NCBI RefSeq assembly: GCF_024170285.1
Contig: NZ_JALJXV010000001.1
Span: forward strand, 62,001-126,000
Direction of reading: 5' to 3'
Length of the DNA stretch: 64,000 bases
Origin: Natronocella acetinitrilica
Lineage (GTDB): Bacteria > Pseudomonadota > Gammaproteobacteria > Nitrococcales > Aquisalimonadaceae
In this document: piece after piece, positions 37,698 to 44,711 of the stretch
How the letters are laid out: every line of letters starts with the position of its first letter
Position numbering within the stretch: position 1 is the stretch's first letter
The notes under the pieces: generated by a model
The model's database searches: none
Told to the model about the DNA's origin: nothing
The model's input: the letters and a program-made list of their open reading frames with translations, nothing else
Program-made: the position numbers and the translations under genes

Positions 37698-37898
37698 ATG
37701 AGCAGGGTTTTCATCATCCTCGGCATAGCCCTGATCGCCATTGGCTTGCTGTGGCCGTGGATCAGCAAGCTCGGGCTCGGCCGGCTGCCCGGCGATATCG
37801 TGATCGAGCGCGGCGGCTCGACGATCTACTTCCCCATCATGACCTGCCTGGTCATCAGTGTGTTGGCATCACTCTTGTTCTGGCTGTTCCGCCGCTGA
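37698..37898 (+). CDS. Small membrane protein, DUF2905
   Basis: A 66-residue protein with two membrane helices (about residues 4-22 and 46-63) joined by a short loop containing LGRLPGDIVIERGGSTIYFPI, which is the conserved DUF2905 signature. Its function is unknown. It lies 11 bp after rpiA, with GAGGAG upstream of the ATG, so it is probably co-transcribed with rpiA. Confidence 0.9.
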   Translation: MSRVFIILGIALIAIGLLWPWISKLGLGRLPGDIVIERGGSTIYFPIMTCLVISVLASLLFWLFRR

Positions 37899-37909
37899 AA
37901 CCCAGCCCC

Positions 37910-38560
37910 TCAGGCCGCCCGACGCAGCGTTAGGTTGATGCGACAGTCCCCCAGCAACGGATGCCGGTCCGGCTTGAGCGGCATCACACCGTGATAGCGC
38001 ATGCGGGCCGGCCCACCCCAGACCACAACGTCGCCGTGACGCAGGGGTACACGATGGGGTTTGTCCCGGCGGCGCAGACCACCGAAAAGAAAGACCGCAG
38101 AGATCCCCAGGGAGACGGACACGATGGGTTGGTCGAAATCCCGCTCGTTGCGATCCTGGTGCAGGGACAGGCGGGTCCCGGGGCGGTAGCGGTTCACCAG
38201 ACAGGCGTCCGGCTCGAAGCCCGGAAAACCGCATAGGTCCGCCGCTTCGGCGGCCATCTGGGAAAACGGTTCCGGCAGCGGCGGCCAGCGCTGCCCGGAG
38301 AGCGGGTCACGCTCCGCGTAGCGATAGCCGGTTTCGTCCGTGACCCAACCCAGGCTCCCGCAATTGGTCATTTCCACGGACATGGTGTGTCCGCCCGGGG
38401 TGACCATCCTGCGAAACGGGACAGCCCGGGAGACCTGCTCAACGGCGGCGAGAATTGCCTTTTCATGGCGCAACGCCAAGCCGTGCAACACCACGGCACC
38501 GGGGCACAGTTCCTCCCGCCATTCGGCGGTCTCCACCCCATCGAACAGGTCCTGCATCAT
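37910..38560 (-). CDS. alkB: AlkB, 2-oxoglutarate/Fe(II)-dependent DNA dealkylase
   Basis: A 216-residue dioxygenase that oxidatively removes methyl groups from 1-methyladenine and 3-methylcytosine. The iron ligands are the HxD in LSLHQDRNE and the distal His in MRYHGVMP; the 2-oxoglutarate-binding Arg lies in DCRINLTLRR. The start may be either of two consecutive ATGs at 38560 and 38557. The former overlaps the ogt stop by 4 bp, so ogt-alkB form one unit as in an adaptive-response operon. Confidence 0.95.
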   Translation of the reverse strand: MMQDLFDGVETAEWREELCPGAVVLHGLALRHEKAILAAVEQVSRAVPFRRMVTPGGHTMSVEMTNCGSLGWVTDETGYRYAERDPLSGQRWPPLPEPFSQMAAEAADLCGFPGFEPDACLVNRYRPGTRLSLHQDRNERDFDQPIVSVSLGISAVFLFGGLRRRDKPHRVPLRHGDVVVWGGPARMRYHGVMPLKPDRHPLLGDCRINLTLRRAA

Positions 38561-39129
38561 GCTTGAGCAGTGACCTCCTGTTCCCGGCTCAACAGCAGGC
38601 GCTTACGCTGCACGCCCCAACGATAGCCGGACAGGCCACCGTCCTTGCGCACGACCCGGTGACAGGGAATTACAACGGCGAGGGCATTAGCGCCACAGGC
38701 ACCAGCCACGGCACGCACTGCCCGGGGTTGGCCAACCCGTTCGGCGAGTTCGCTATAGCTCACGGTCTGCCCAGTTGGAATCCGGCACAGTGCATCCCAC
38801 ACACTTCGCTGGAACGGCGTGCCACGGATGTCCAGGGGGAAGTCCACCAGGGCGCCCGGCGTTTCCATCCAGGCCGTGACCCGGCCGTAGAGGTCCGCCA
38901 CGCCGGGCTCGTCATGGATCAGGGTGGCGGCGGGGAAACGGTCCTGCAGCTCGGCCACCAGGGCCTTGCTGTCATCCCCGAGGGCGATGGCGCAGACGCC
39001 GCGCTGTGTGGCCGCGACGAGCACATGGCCCATGGCGGTGGCGCCAAATGCATAGCGAATCGGCGGCTCACTGTCGGGGCGCTGTTTGGGGGTGGACTGG
39101 GAGTGGGAACGTCGGTCGATGGCAGTCAT
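38557..39129 (-). CDS. ogt: Methylated-DNA-protein cysteine methyltransferase (Ogt/AdaB type)
   Basis: A 190-residue suicide alkyltransferase repairing O6-methylguanine. The acceptor cysteine is in IPCHRVV, with the helix-turn-helix-associated block GTPFQRSVWDALCRIPTGQTVSYSELAE upstream. It resembles the C-terminal half of Ada but lacks the N-terminal Ada zinc/AraC regulatory domains, so it is unlikely to be a transcription activator. ATG 39129 is used; a longer extension to 39210 would enter the intergenic dyad. Confidence 0.93.
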   Translation of the reverse strand: MTAIDRRSHSQSTPKQRPDSEPPIRYAFGATAMGHVLVAATQRGVCAIALGDDSKALVAELQDRFPAATLIHDEPGVADLYGRVTAWMETPGALVDFPLDIRGTPFQRSVWDALCRIPTGQTVSYSELAERVGQPRAVRAVAGACGANALAVVIPCHRVVRKDGGLSGYRWGVQRKRLLLSREQEVTAQA

Positions 39130-39169
39130 GGTGATGGCATCCGTATGGCCCGGTATCCTGAAGCAGAAC

Positions 39170-39182
39170 TTCCATGATGGAA
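39170..39182. promoter_or_regulatory. Small perfect dyad between ogt-alkB and alkA
   Basis: TTCCAT-G-ATGGAA, a 6-1-6 perfect inverted repeat, lies 41 bp upstream of the ogt start in the divergent region with alkA. It could be an operator for the alkylation-repair genes. It does not resemble the E. coli Ada box, and no regulator gene is adjacent. Short dyads of this size can also arise by chance. Confidence 0.3.
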
Positions 39183-39246
39183 CACTAGCAGGCGATGGTG
39201 TGGCCTGCATGGGATTTGGGCGATTGCTGTACTGCTGAGGTCGGGG

Positions 39247-39356
39247 AATGGAGGACGGGTTCGCCGATCAGAGACCGTATGCGAGAGGGACCTCGCATAC
39301 GAGCCCCCATGGATGGGTTTACGGCGTGTCTCTGATCGGCGAACCCGTCCTCCATT
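39247..39356. repeat. 110-bp nested palindromic element
   Basis: Two perfect 28-bp inverted arms (39247-39274 and 39329-39356) enclose 54 bp. That interior itself contains a perfect 10-bp hairpin, CGTATGCGAG...CTCGCATACG (39276-39285 and 39292-39301), and the segment CCCATGGATGGG. It fills most of the intergenic space between ogt and alkA. The shape fits a non-coding mobile or REP/MITE-like repeat, or a strong cruciform. No other copy was seen in this window, and there is no terminal duplication clear enough to call a target site. Confidence 0.8.
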
Positions 39357-39386
39357 TGTGCCATTTGCCCTGGGAGAACCTGATTC

Positions 39387-40022
39387 ATGTTGCATACGCC
39401 CTACGATTACGCAACCGCCAGCCGACACCTTGCAACTGTCGACGAGGACTGGGCCCGCCTGATACAGCGGGTCGGGCCCTGCACCATGGAGTTGCGGCCC
39501 GCGCGGGAGCCTTTTGAGGCGCTGGTGAGGGCGGTGGCCTATCAACAGCTCCACGGTCGGGCGGCGGCGGCCATCCTGGGGCGGTTTCTTGCCCTGTTTC
39601 CCGGTGACGCGTTTCCCGAACCGCGACAACTGCTGGCACAGGACGTGGACACGCTCCGGACATGCGGCTTCTCCCATCGCAAGATCACCACCATCCGCGG
39701 CCTTGCCGAGGCCCGGCTGGAGGGGAGGATTCCGGATCTCGAAGCCGCCGCTGCGCTGCCGGACGAGGAGTTGATCGGGCAACTGGTGCAATTGTCGGGG
39801 ATCGGCCGCTGGACGGTGGAGATCCTGCTGATCTACACCCTGGGCAGGCCGGACGTCATGCCTGCGGATGACTTCGGTGTACGCAGCGGTTATCGCTGGC
39901 TGAAGGGGCTGGATACCTTGCCGACGGCATCGCGCATGCGGCAGCTCGGTGCGGTGTGTGCACCCTATCGCAGCGTGGCGGCCTGGTATCTGTGGCGGGC
40001 GGCGGATCTGGGAAAAGGCTGA
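39387..40022 (+). CDS. alkA: DNA-3-methyladenine glycosylase II, AlkA-like
   Basis: A 211-residue HhH-GPD base-excision glycosylase without the N-terminal domain of E. coli AlkA, similar in size to short archaeal/Deinococcus-type AlkA. The helix-hairpin-helix is LVQLSGIGRWTVEILLIY, with the catalytic Asp in MPADDFGVRSGYRWL. EPFEALVRAVAYQQL is the family opening. It removes alkylated purines, complementing Ogt and AlkB encoded divergently. Its ATG lies 30 bp after the palindromic element. Confidence 0.93.
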   Translation: MLHTPYDYATASRHLATVDEDWARLIQRVGPCTMELRPAREPFEALVRAVAYQQLHGRAAAAILGRFLALFPGDAFPEPRQLLAQDVDTLRTCGFSHRKITTIRGLAEARLEGRIPDLEAAAALPDEELIGQLVQLSGIGRWTVEILLIYTLGRPDVMPADDFGVRSGYRWLKGLDTLPTASRMRQLGAVCAPYRSVAAWYLWRAADLGKG

Positions 40023-40041
40023 ACCAGCGCCAGCAGTCCCC

Positions 40042-40080
40042 AAAAACACGAAGGGATCACGCTTTCGCGTGACCCCTTCG
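40042..40080 (-). terminator. Rho-independent terminator after tRNA-Gln
   Basis: Read on the minus strand, a 14-bp stem (40067-40080 with 40049-40062, one G-U wobble) closes a GAAA tetraloop and is followed by TGTTTTTG. It would end the rplM-rpsI-tRNA-Gln transcript. On the plus strand there is no T-run, so it is directional. Confidence 0.82.
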
Positions 40081-40084
40081 ATAT

Positions 40085-40158
40085 TGGCTGGGGGACCAGG
40101 ATTCGAACCTGGGTTGACGGAGTCAGAGTCCGTAGTCCTACCGCTAGACGATCCCCCA
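40085..40158 (-). tRNA. tRNA-Gln(CTG)
   Basis: A 74-nt tRNA with encoded CCA. The acceptor stem TGGGGGA/TCCCCCA, the D-arm containing CTAGCGGTAGGA, and the T-arm with GGTTCGAATCC are all present. The anticodon stem ACGGA/TCCGT encloses the loop CTCTGAC, giving anticodon CTG. It starts only 26 bp after the rpsI stop on the same strand, with no terminator between. It therefore is probably processed from the ribosomal protein transcript. Confidence 0.97.
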
Positions 40159-40184
40159 AGAAAACACGGGACGGATGTCGAGCC

Positions 40185-40577
40185 TTAGCGCTTGCTGAAC
40201 TGCGTGGCGCGACGGGCCTTGTGCAGGCCGACCTTCTTACGCTCGACCATGCGGGCGTCACGCGTGACGAAGCCAGCCTTGCGCAGCACGCCTCGCAGGT
40301 TTTCGTCGTACTGCATCAGGGCGCGGCTGATACCGTGCCGGATCGCGCCGGCCTGGCCGCTGGCGCCTCCGCCGGAGACATTGACGTGGATGTCGAAGGT
40401 ATCGACAGCCTCGACCAGTTCCAGGGGCTGACGCACGACCATCCGCGACGTTTCGCGGCCAAAATATTCGTCAAGCGAACGGCCGTTGACGCGAATGTCG
40501 CCCTTACCCGGCCGCAGGAATACACGAGCGGCAGAAGTCTTGCGGCGACCAGTTCCGTAATACTGTTGTTCAGCCAT
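40185..40577 (-). CDS. rpsI: 30S ribosomal protein S9
   Basis: A 130-residue S9 with the N-terminal [21 protein letters not shown] and the invariant C-terminal tail ending QFSKR, whose last residues contact the P-site tRNA. It follows rplM by 28 bp in the universal rplM-rpsI order and is followed by tRNA-Gln. Confidence 0.99.
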   Translation of the reverse strand: MAEQQYYGTGRRKTSAARVFLRPGKGDIRVNGRSLDEYFGRETSRMVVRQPLELVEAVDTFDIHVNVSGGGASGQAGAIRHGISRALMQYDENLRGVLRKAGFVTRDARMVERKKVGLHKARRATQFSKR

Positions 40578-40605
40578 GCTTCATTCCTGTTCCTGTGCAG
40601 GGCGC

Positions 40606-41034
40606 TTAGAGTTCCAGCGGCTTCGGCTGCTGCGCCGTGTGCCGATGGTCGGTGCCGGCGTAGATCTTCAGCTTCTTGATCATGGCACGGCCGAGGGGGT
40701 TCTTCGGCAGCATGCCCTTGACCGCGAGCTGGATCACCCGCTCCGGGTGTTCTGCCCGCAGCTTTTCGAAATTCACGCTCTTCAGATTGCCGATGTAACC
40801 GGTATGCCGGTAGTACATCTTGTCGGTGGTCTTGCGCCCGGTGACTTCCACCTTGTCGGCATTGACGACGACGATGTAATCGCCGGTGTCCACGTGGGGC
40901 GTGTATTCGGGCTTGTGCTTGCCCCGCAGGCGGCGCGCAATCTCGCTGGCAAGACGACCCAGGGTTTTACCGCTGGCGTCGACCAGAAACCAGTCGCGCT
41001 CGACTTCTGCCGGTTTGGCGCTAAACGTCTTCAT
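40606..41034 (-). CDS. rplM: 50S ribosomal protein L13
   Basis: A 142-residue L13 starting [20 protein letters not shown], with [16 protein letters not shown] and [21 protein letters not shown]. The ATG at 41034 gives the exact family length. It has its own good promoter 45 bp upstream. In E. coli L13 represses its own operon by binding the leader; the leader here is short. Confidence 0.99.
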   Translation of the reverse strand: MKTFSAKPAEVERDWFLVDASGKTLGRLASEIARRLRGKHKPEYTPHVDTGDYIVVVNADKVEVTGRKTTDKMYYRHTGYIGNLKSVNFEKLRAEHPERVIQLAVKGMLPKNPLGRAMIKKLKIYAGTDHRHTAQQPKPLEL

Positions 41035-41078
41035 GCGAACTCTACTCCGAGAGCCATCAACCTGTGAGAAGGGCCGGA

Positions 41079-41107
41079 ATGGTACCCCAAAGGTCATGGC
41101 CGTTCAA
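41079..41107 (-). promoter_or_regulatory. Sigma-70 promoter of rplM-rpsI-tRNA-Gln
   Basis: On the minus strand TTGAAC (41107-41102) and TACCAT (41084-41079) are 17 nt apart. The predicted start lies ~40 nt before the rplM ATG. It lies downstream of the terminator at 41142-41181, so ribosomal transcription is insulated from the small RNA unit. Confidence 0.7.
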
Positions 41108-41141
41108 CCATGCGCATCACGCGCTACGTGGGTGTTTCGGG

Positions 41142-41181
41142 AGAAAAAAAAGAGGCGCGGCAAATGGAGGGTTGCCGCGCC
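41142..41181 (-). terminator. Rho-independent terminator of the candidate sRNA
   Basis: GGCGCGGCAA (41181-41172 on the minus strand) pairs perfectly over 10 bp with TTGCCGCGCC (41163-41154) around an 8-nt loop CCCTCCAT, followed by TCTTTTTTTT. It is among the strongest terminators in the window. Confidence 0.9.
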
Positions 41182-41249
41182 TTCAAATCCACCAATTAAG
41201 GAGGATGGAGGAGTAGCGTCGGGAGGGGCGGAGAACCCCGTAACCGACA
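41142..41249 (-). ncRNA. Candidate small RNA with anti-Shine-Dalgarno seed
   Basis: A free-standing transcription unit of ~108 nt on the minus strand, bounded by a strong promoter (41255-41283) and a Rho-independent terminator. The predicted 5' end opens directly into a hairpin. Its outer stem is GTCGG/CCGAC (41248-41244 with 41222-41218) and its inner stem is GGGG/CCCC with a UUCUCCG loop. A single-stranded pyrimidine-rich stretch follows (41216-41198), containing CUCCUCC and CCUCCUUA; the latter equals the anti-SD core of 16S rRNA. The 3' terminator loop carries another CCUCC. There is no ORF of note. The layout resembles trans-acting, RBS-targeting sRNAs of other bacteria. Confidence 0.7.
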
Positions 41250-41254
41250 GCTTC

Positions 41255-41283
41255 AGTATCGAATGTTGCAGTGCGGCAGTCAA
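41255..41283 (-). promoter_or_regulatory. Sigma-70 promoter of the candidate sRNA
   Basis: On the minus strand TTGACT (41283-41278) and GATACT (41260-41255) are separated by exactly 17 nt. A seven-A tract directly upstream (41287-41293 on the complement) looks like an UP element. The expected start is at 41249-41247, matching the base of the 5' hairpin. Confidence 0.75.
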
Positions 41284-41314
41284 GTGTTTTTTTGCAGTGC
41301 ACGATGCGGGGCGT

Positions 41315-41623
41315 TCAGATGCGTAGCCGCTCGACGGGCTGGCCATCCGCCAGATGGCTGTCGACAATCTCATCGAGATCTTCCCGATCGACGTAGGTGT
41401 ACCAGGTCTCCTCCGGATAGACGACGAGTACCGGCCCCTCGCTGCAGCGATCCAGGCAGCCGGCGTTATTGATGCGGACACCACCCTTTCCGGCAAGCCC
41501 CAGCGCCTTGACGCGATCCTTCACATACGCGCGGGCATCGTCGGCGCCACAACTGGCACAACACTCACGGCCGTCTTCCCGCTGGTTGGTGCAGACAAAT
41601 ACATGATAGCGATAGTAGGACAT
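41315..41623 (-). CDS. Thioredoxin-like [2Fe-2S] ferredoxin
   Basis: A 102-residue protein of the thioredoxin-fold 2Fe-2S family. The likely cluster ligands are Cys in FVCTNQREDGRECC and the pair in INNAGCLDRCSEGPVLVVYPE. Such proteins shuttle single electrons or store clusters; the partner is unknown. It is 24 bp downstream of speD and ends the osmC-speD-fdx run. No terminator with a T-run lies directly after it; the sRNA promoter begins 32 bp downstream. Confidence 0.9.
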   Translation of the reverse strand: MSYYRYHVFVCTNQREDGRECCASCGADDARAYVKDRVKALGLAGKGGVRINNAGCLDRCSEGPVLVVYPEETWYTYVDREDLDEIVDSHLADGQPVERLRI

Positions 41624-41647
41624 GGCTCGTCTCGACTGATCCGATGA

Positions 41648-42508
41648 CTATTTGAAGTCGAGCCCGAGGGCGACTTCCTGCCCGGGCTGCAGATTGCGGC
41701 CATAGAAAATCTCGGCCATCTCGCGGCGCAGTTGGCGGCGAATCTCGCCCTTGTCCTCGTCCGAGAAATCCTCGGCCGACTCGCCGAAGAAGTAATTGCT
41801 CAGATTCGGCTCGCGCAGCAGCATCTTGGTGTGGAACATGTGCTCCTGGTAAACGTTCACGTCGATCATGTGGTACCGCTCCTTGGTATCTTCCGACAGA
41901 TAATTCTGGATCGAGTTGATCTCGTGATCGATGAAGTGCTTGCGGCCCTCCACATCCCGCGTGAAACCGCGCACCCGGTAATCCATGGTCACGATGTCGG
42001 AGTCGAAGGAGTGGATCAGGAAATTCAGGGCCTTCAGCGGCGAGATCACACCGCAGGTTGAGACATCGATATCCGCCCGAAAGGTGCTAACGCCGTTCTC
42101 GGGATGGGTCTCCGGGTAGGTGTGCACGGTGATATGGCTCTTGTCCAGGTGGGCAAGCACCGTGTCGGGGAGGGGTCCGGGCTCGGCACCCGCCACACGG
42201 GATTCCTCGACCTCATCCTCCTCGGCGATGAGGATGGTCACGCTGGCCCCCTGCGGGTCATAATCCTGCCGGGCAATATTGAGTATGTTGGCGCCGATGA
42301 TATTCGCCACCTGGGTCAGGATCTGGGTCAATCGCTCGGCGTTGTAGACCTCGTCGATGTAGGCAATGTACGCCTGACGCTGCTCGGCATTGCGCGCGTA
42401 GCAGACATCGTAGATATTGAAGCTCAGGGACTTGGTCAGGTTGTTAAAACCGTGCAGCCGCAGTCTTTCCGATACGCTCAACGGTCCGTCCTCCCGATTC
42501 GCTGCCAC
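41648..42508 (-). CDS. speD: S-adenosylmethionine decarboxylase proenzyme
   Basis: A 286-residue proenzyme of the enterobacterial (class 1A) SpeD type. It self-cleaves before a serine (around residue 124, in [16 protein letters not shown]) to create a pyruvoyl cofactor. It makes decarboxylated SAM, the aminopropyl donor for spermidine. The catalytic histidine and cysteine regions ([15 protein letters not shown]) are visible. It lies 3 bp after the OsmC-like gene. speE is not in the window. Confidence 0.96.
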   Translation of the reverse strand: MAANREDGPLSVSERLRLHGFNNLTKSLSFNIYDVCYARNAEQRQAYIAYIDEVYNAERLTQILTQVANIIGANILNIARQDYDPQGASVTILIAEEDEVEESRVAGAEPGPLPDTVLAHLDKSHITVHTYPETHPENGVSTFRADIDVSTCGVISPLKALNFLIHSFDSDIVTMDYRVRGFTRDVEGRKHFIDHEINSIQNYLSEDTKERYHMIDVNVYQEHMFHTKMLLREPNLSNYFFGESAEDFSDEDKGEIRRQLRREMAEIFYGRNLQPGQEVALGLDFK

Positions 42509-42511
42509 GGA

Positions 42512-42940
42512 TCAGCGGCCTGTGACTGTCGCCACGACCTCGTAGTCGTGGGTGATCTCTGCGGTCTTGCCGAGCATGATAGACGCTGAGCAGTACTTTT
42601 CAGCCGACAGGCTGACCGCACGCTTGACTGCGGCATCCGGCAGGTTGTCCCCCTCCACGCGATAGTGCATGTGGATACGGGTAAACACCTTGGGTGGCTC
42701 CTCGGCACGCTCGGCGGTGACCTCCACCTGGCAATCAGTCACTGAATGACGACCGCGCTGCAGGATATGCACCACATCAAAGGCGCTGCAGCCACCCAGA
42801 CCAACGAGCAGCATCTCCATCGGCCTGGCGCCGCGGTTCTCTCCACCCATGTCCGGCGGCCCGTCCATGATGACCGTGTGTCCCGTTTCCGAGCGGGCCT
42901 CGAAGCTCGCACCGCCGGCCCACTTGATACTTGCGCGCAT
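42512..42940 (-). CDS. OsmC/Ohr-family protein
   Basis: A 142-residue OsmC-fold protein with the conserved segment RPMEMLLVGLGGCSAFDVVHILQRGR (peroxidatic-type Cys in GGCS) and SAEKYCSASIMLGKTAEI (second Cys). This two-cysteine arrangement fits hydroperoxide reduction, although the YhfA-like subgroup found beside crp has no proven activity. The ATG at 42940 has GGAG six bases upstream. Adjacent to divergent crp, as yhfA is in E. coli. Confidence 0.92.
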   Translation of the reverse strand: MRASIKWAGGASFEARSETGHTVIMDGPPDMGGENRGARPMEMLLVGLGGCSAFDVVHILQRGRHSVTDCQVEVTAERAEEPPKVFTRIHMHYRVEGDNLPDAAVKRAVSLSAEKYCSASIMLGKTAEITHDYEVVATVTGR

Positions 42941-43245
42941 GACTGACTCCAGTTGGCGTCGAATGCCGCCGGGCAGCATGCCCAACGGGCGGGCGATTAT
43001 ACAAGCGCCCTCGGGGCGAACGCCATGGTCGTGCGAATCCGATTCCCTGGGCCAGCCTCCATTGCAGCGGCGAATACAGGAATTTTTTCTCGGACTGTGA
43101 CACAGTCACTGGACACGGTAAGATCAACATGGCCGCGCGTTGGCCAAGCGGACCACGTAAGCTATCCGCACAACGCGGGCGGAGCAACGGGATCGGTCGG
43201 CGGGCACGGCCCGACCCAATCAGAAAACAAAAGGTGTGTGCGCCA
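42941..43245. other. 305-bp divergent region between osmC-like gene and crp
   Basis: It holds the proposed crp promoter with an overlapping perfect dyad (43092-43123, listed separately) and a run of Ts at 43082-43087. A long crp leader of ~115 nt follows, in which I see no ORF or terminator. A segment near 43136-43180 superficially resembles a tRNA D-arm but does not fold as a tRNA. Confidence 0.5.
43092..43123 (+). promoter_or_regulatory. crp promoter with overlapping operator-like dyad
   Basis: GTGACA (43096-43101) and TAAGAT (43118-43123) are 16 nt apart. The perfect 15-bp dyad GACTGTG-A-CACAGTC (43092-43106) covers the -35 box. The half-site TGTGA is that of CRP, though the spacing to TCAC is one base shorter than the classical site. 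This suggests autoregulation of crp by occlusion of RNA polymerase. Confidence 0.5.
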
Positions 43246-43890
43246 ATGCGGATGACGCGTGAACTGCCAAGAACACGAACCAACTGGTCCATCGACAACC
43301 TGCTACGCCACTGCCACCGGCGACGCTACCCCGCCAAGACCGGCATCATCTATGCCGGCGACCAACCCGACGCGCTCTACTACATCACCGAAGGCTCCGT
43401 CAGCGTCATCATCGAGGATGAGAACGGCCACGAGATCGTGCTCGCCTACCTCAACGCGGGGGACTTCTTCGGCGAGCTGGGCCTGTTTTCGGCGGAAAGC
43501 AAACGCAGCGCCTGGGTGCGTACCCGCACCGCCTGCGAAATCGCTGAAATCAGCTATAGCCGCTTCCACCAGGTATCCAAGGAAGACCCGGAGATCATCA
43601 TGTTCCTGGCGGGCCAGATGGCGGAGCGCCTGCGGCGAACCAGTCGCAAGGTCAGCGACCTGGCCTTCCTGGATGTCACCGGTCGCGTGGCCCGAACCCT
43701 GCTGGACCTGTGTCGCGAACCCGACGCCATGACGCACCCGGACGGCATGCAAATCAGAATCACCCGTCAGGAACTGGGGCGTATCGTCGGTTGCTCCCGG
43801 GAAATGGTTGGCCGGGTACTGAAAGATCTCGAAGAACAGGAACTCATCTCCGTGGCCGGCAAGACCATGGTGATCTTCAACACGCGCTAG
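43246..43890 (+). CDS. crp: CRP/Vfr-family cyclic-AMP-responsive regulator
   Basis: A 214-residue CRP-family protein. The N-terminal cyclic-nucleotide domain (~25-125) carries GDFFGELGLFSAESKRSAWVRTRTACEIAEI, with the Glu and Arg/Ser positions that bind cAMP. The C-terminal winged helix includes the recognition helix GCSREMVGRVLKDL. The match is closest to Crp/Vfr rather than FNR, as there is no N-terminal Cys cluster. ATG 43246 or 43252 may start it. It is convergent with trpC, 11 bp away. Confidence 0.94.
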   Translation: MRMTRELPRTRTNWSIDNLLRHCHRRRYPAKTGIIYAGDQPDALYYITEGSVSVIIEDENGHEIVLAYLNAGDFFGELGLFSAESKRSAWVRTRTACEIAEISYSRFHQVSKEDPEIIMFLAGQMAERLRRTSRKVSDLAFLDVTGRVARTLLDLCREPDAMTHPDGMQIRITRQELGRIVGCSREMVGRVLKDLEEQELISVAGKTMVIFNTR

Positions 43891-43901
43891 CTGAATAGCT
43901 G

Positions 43902-44699
43902 CTAGTTGCCAAACAGCTGGGCCAGCTTTTCACCGGGATCGCTGGCGCGCATGAAACTCTCACCGACCAGAAAGCTGTGCACGCCCTGCTGGTGCATCAG
44001 CTCAACATCCTCGCGGGTACCGATCCCACTCTCGGTAACAATCAGCACGCCCTCGGGCACGCGCTCCCGCAATCGCACGGTGGTGCGGATATCCGTTTCG
44101 AAGGTATGCAAATTTCGGTTGTTGATGCCCACCATGTCGGGCTTGATGGCCAGTGCACGATCGAGTTCCGCCTCATCATGCACCTCCACCAGTACATCCA
44201 TGCCCAGGTGACGGGCCAGGTCATCGAGTTCCGCGAGGCGGCTGTCACTGAGAGCAGAGACGATCAGCAGCACGCAGTCCGCCCCGAGCATGCGGGCTTC
44301 CCAGACCTGGAATGGATCGATCACGAAATCCTTGCGCAAGACCGGTAGCGAACAGGCCTTGCGCGCCTGTTGCAGGTAGAGATCGTGCCCCTGGAAGAAG
44401 TCTTCGTCGGTCAGCACCGACAGACAGGTGGCGCCGCCCCGCGCATAGCTCCGGGCAATGGCCTCGGGGTCGAAATCCGGCCGCAGCAGGCCCTTGCTGG
44501 GAGACGCCTTCTTGATCTCCGCAATGACTCCGCTGCCCCCGGCGGCGATCGCATCGATCAGTGCCCCGCGAAAGCCGCGCGGTCGGTCGGCGTGCATGGC
44601 CTCGTGGCGCAGGGTCTGCATATCCAGCCCCTGGCTGCGCTCGGCCACCTCCTCGGCCTTGCGCGCCAGAATCGTCTTCAATACATCTGCGGTATCCAT
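43902..44699 (-). CDS. trpC: Indole-3-glycerol-phosphate synthase
   Basis: A 265-residue TIM barrel that closes the indole ring in tryptophan synthesis. Motifs are [17 protein letters not shown] (catalytic Lys), [26 protein letters not shown], and [10 protein letters not shown]. It is not fused to TrpF, unlike in E. coli. It lies 12 bp after trpD and is the last gene of the cluster. Confidence 0.97.
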   Translation of the reverse strand: MDTADVLKTILARKAEEVAERSQGLDMQTLRHEAMHADRPRGFRGALIDAIAAGGSGVIAEIKKASPSKGLLRPDFDPEAIARSYARGGATCLSVLTDEDFFQGHDLYLQQARKACSLPVLRKDFVIDPFQVWEARMLGADCVLLIVSALSDSRLAELDDLARHLGMDVLVEVHDEAELDRALAIKPDMVGINNRNLHTFETDIRTTVRLRERVPEGVLIVTESGIGTREDVELMHQQGVHSFLVGESFMRASDPGEKLAQLFGN

Positions 44700-44711
44700 G
44701 GGCCGGCCCTC

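Noticed and set aside
41198-41216. Plus-strand TAAGGAGG followed by ATG-GAG-GAG-TAG, resembling an RBS with a three-codon ORF
   Set aside because: Nothing is expressed on that strand here. The motif is the complement of the anti-SD seed of the candidate minus-strand sRNA, which explains it better.
43133-43190. tRNA-like words (TTGGCCAAGCGG) in the crp leader
   Set aside because: No acceptor, anticodon or T-arm pairing can be formed.
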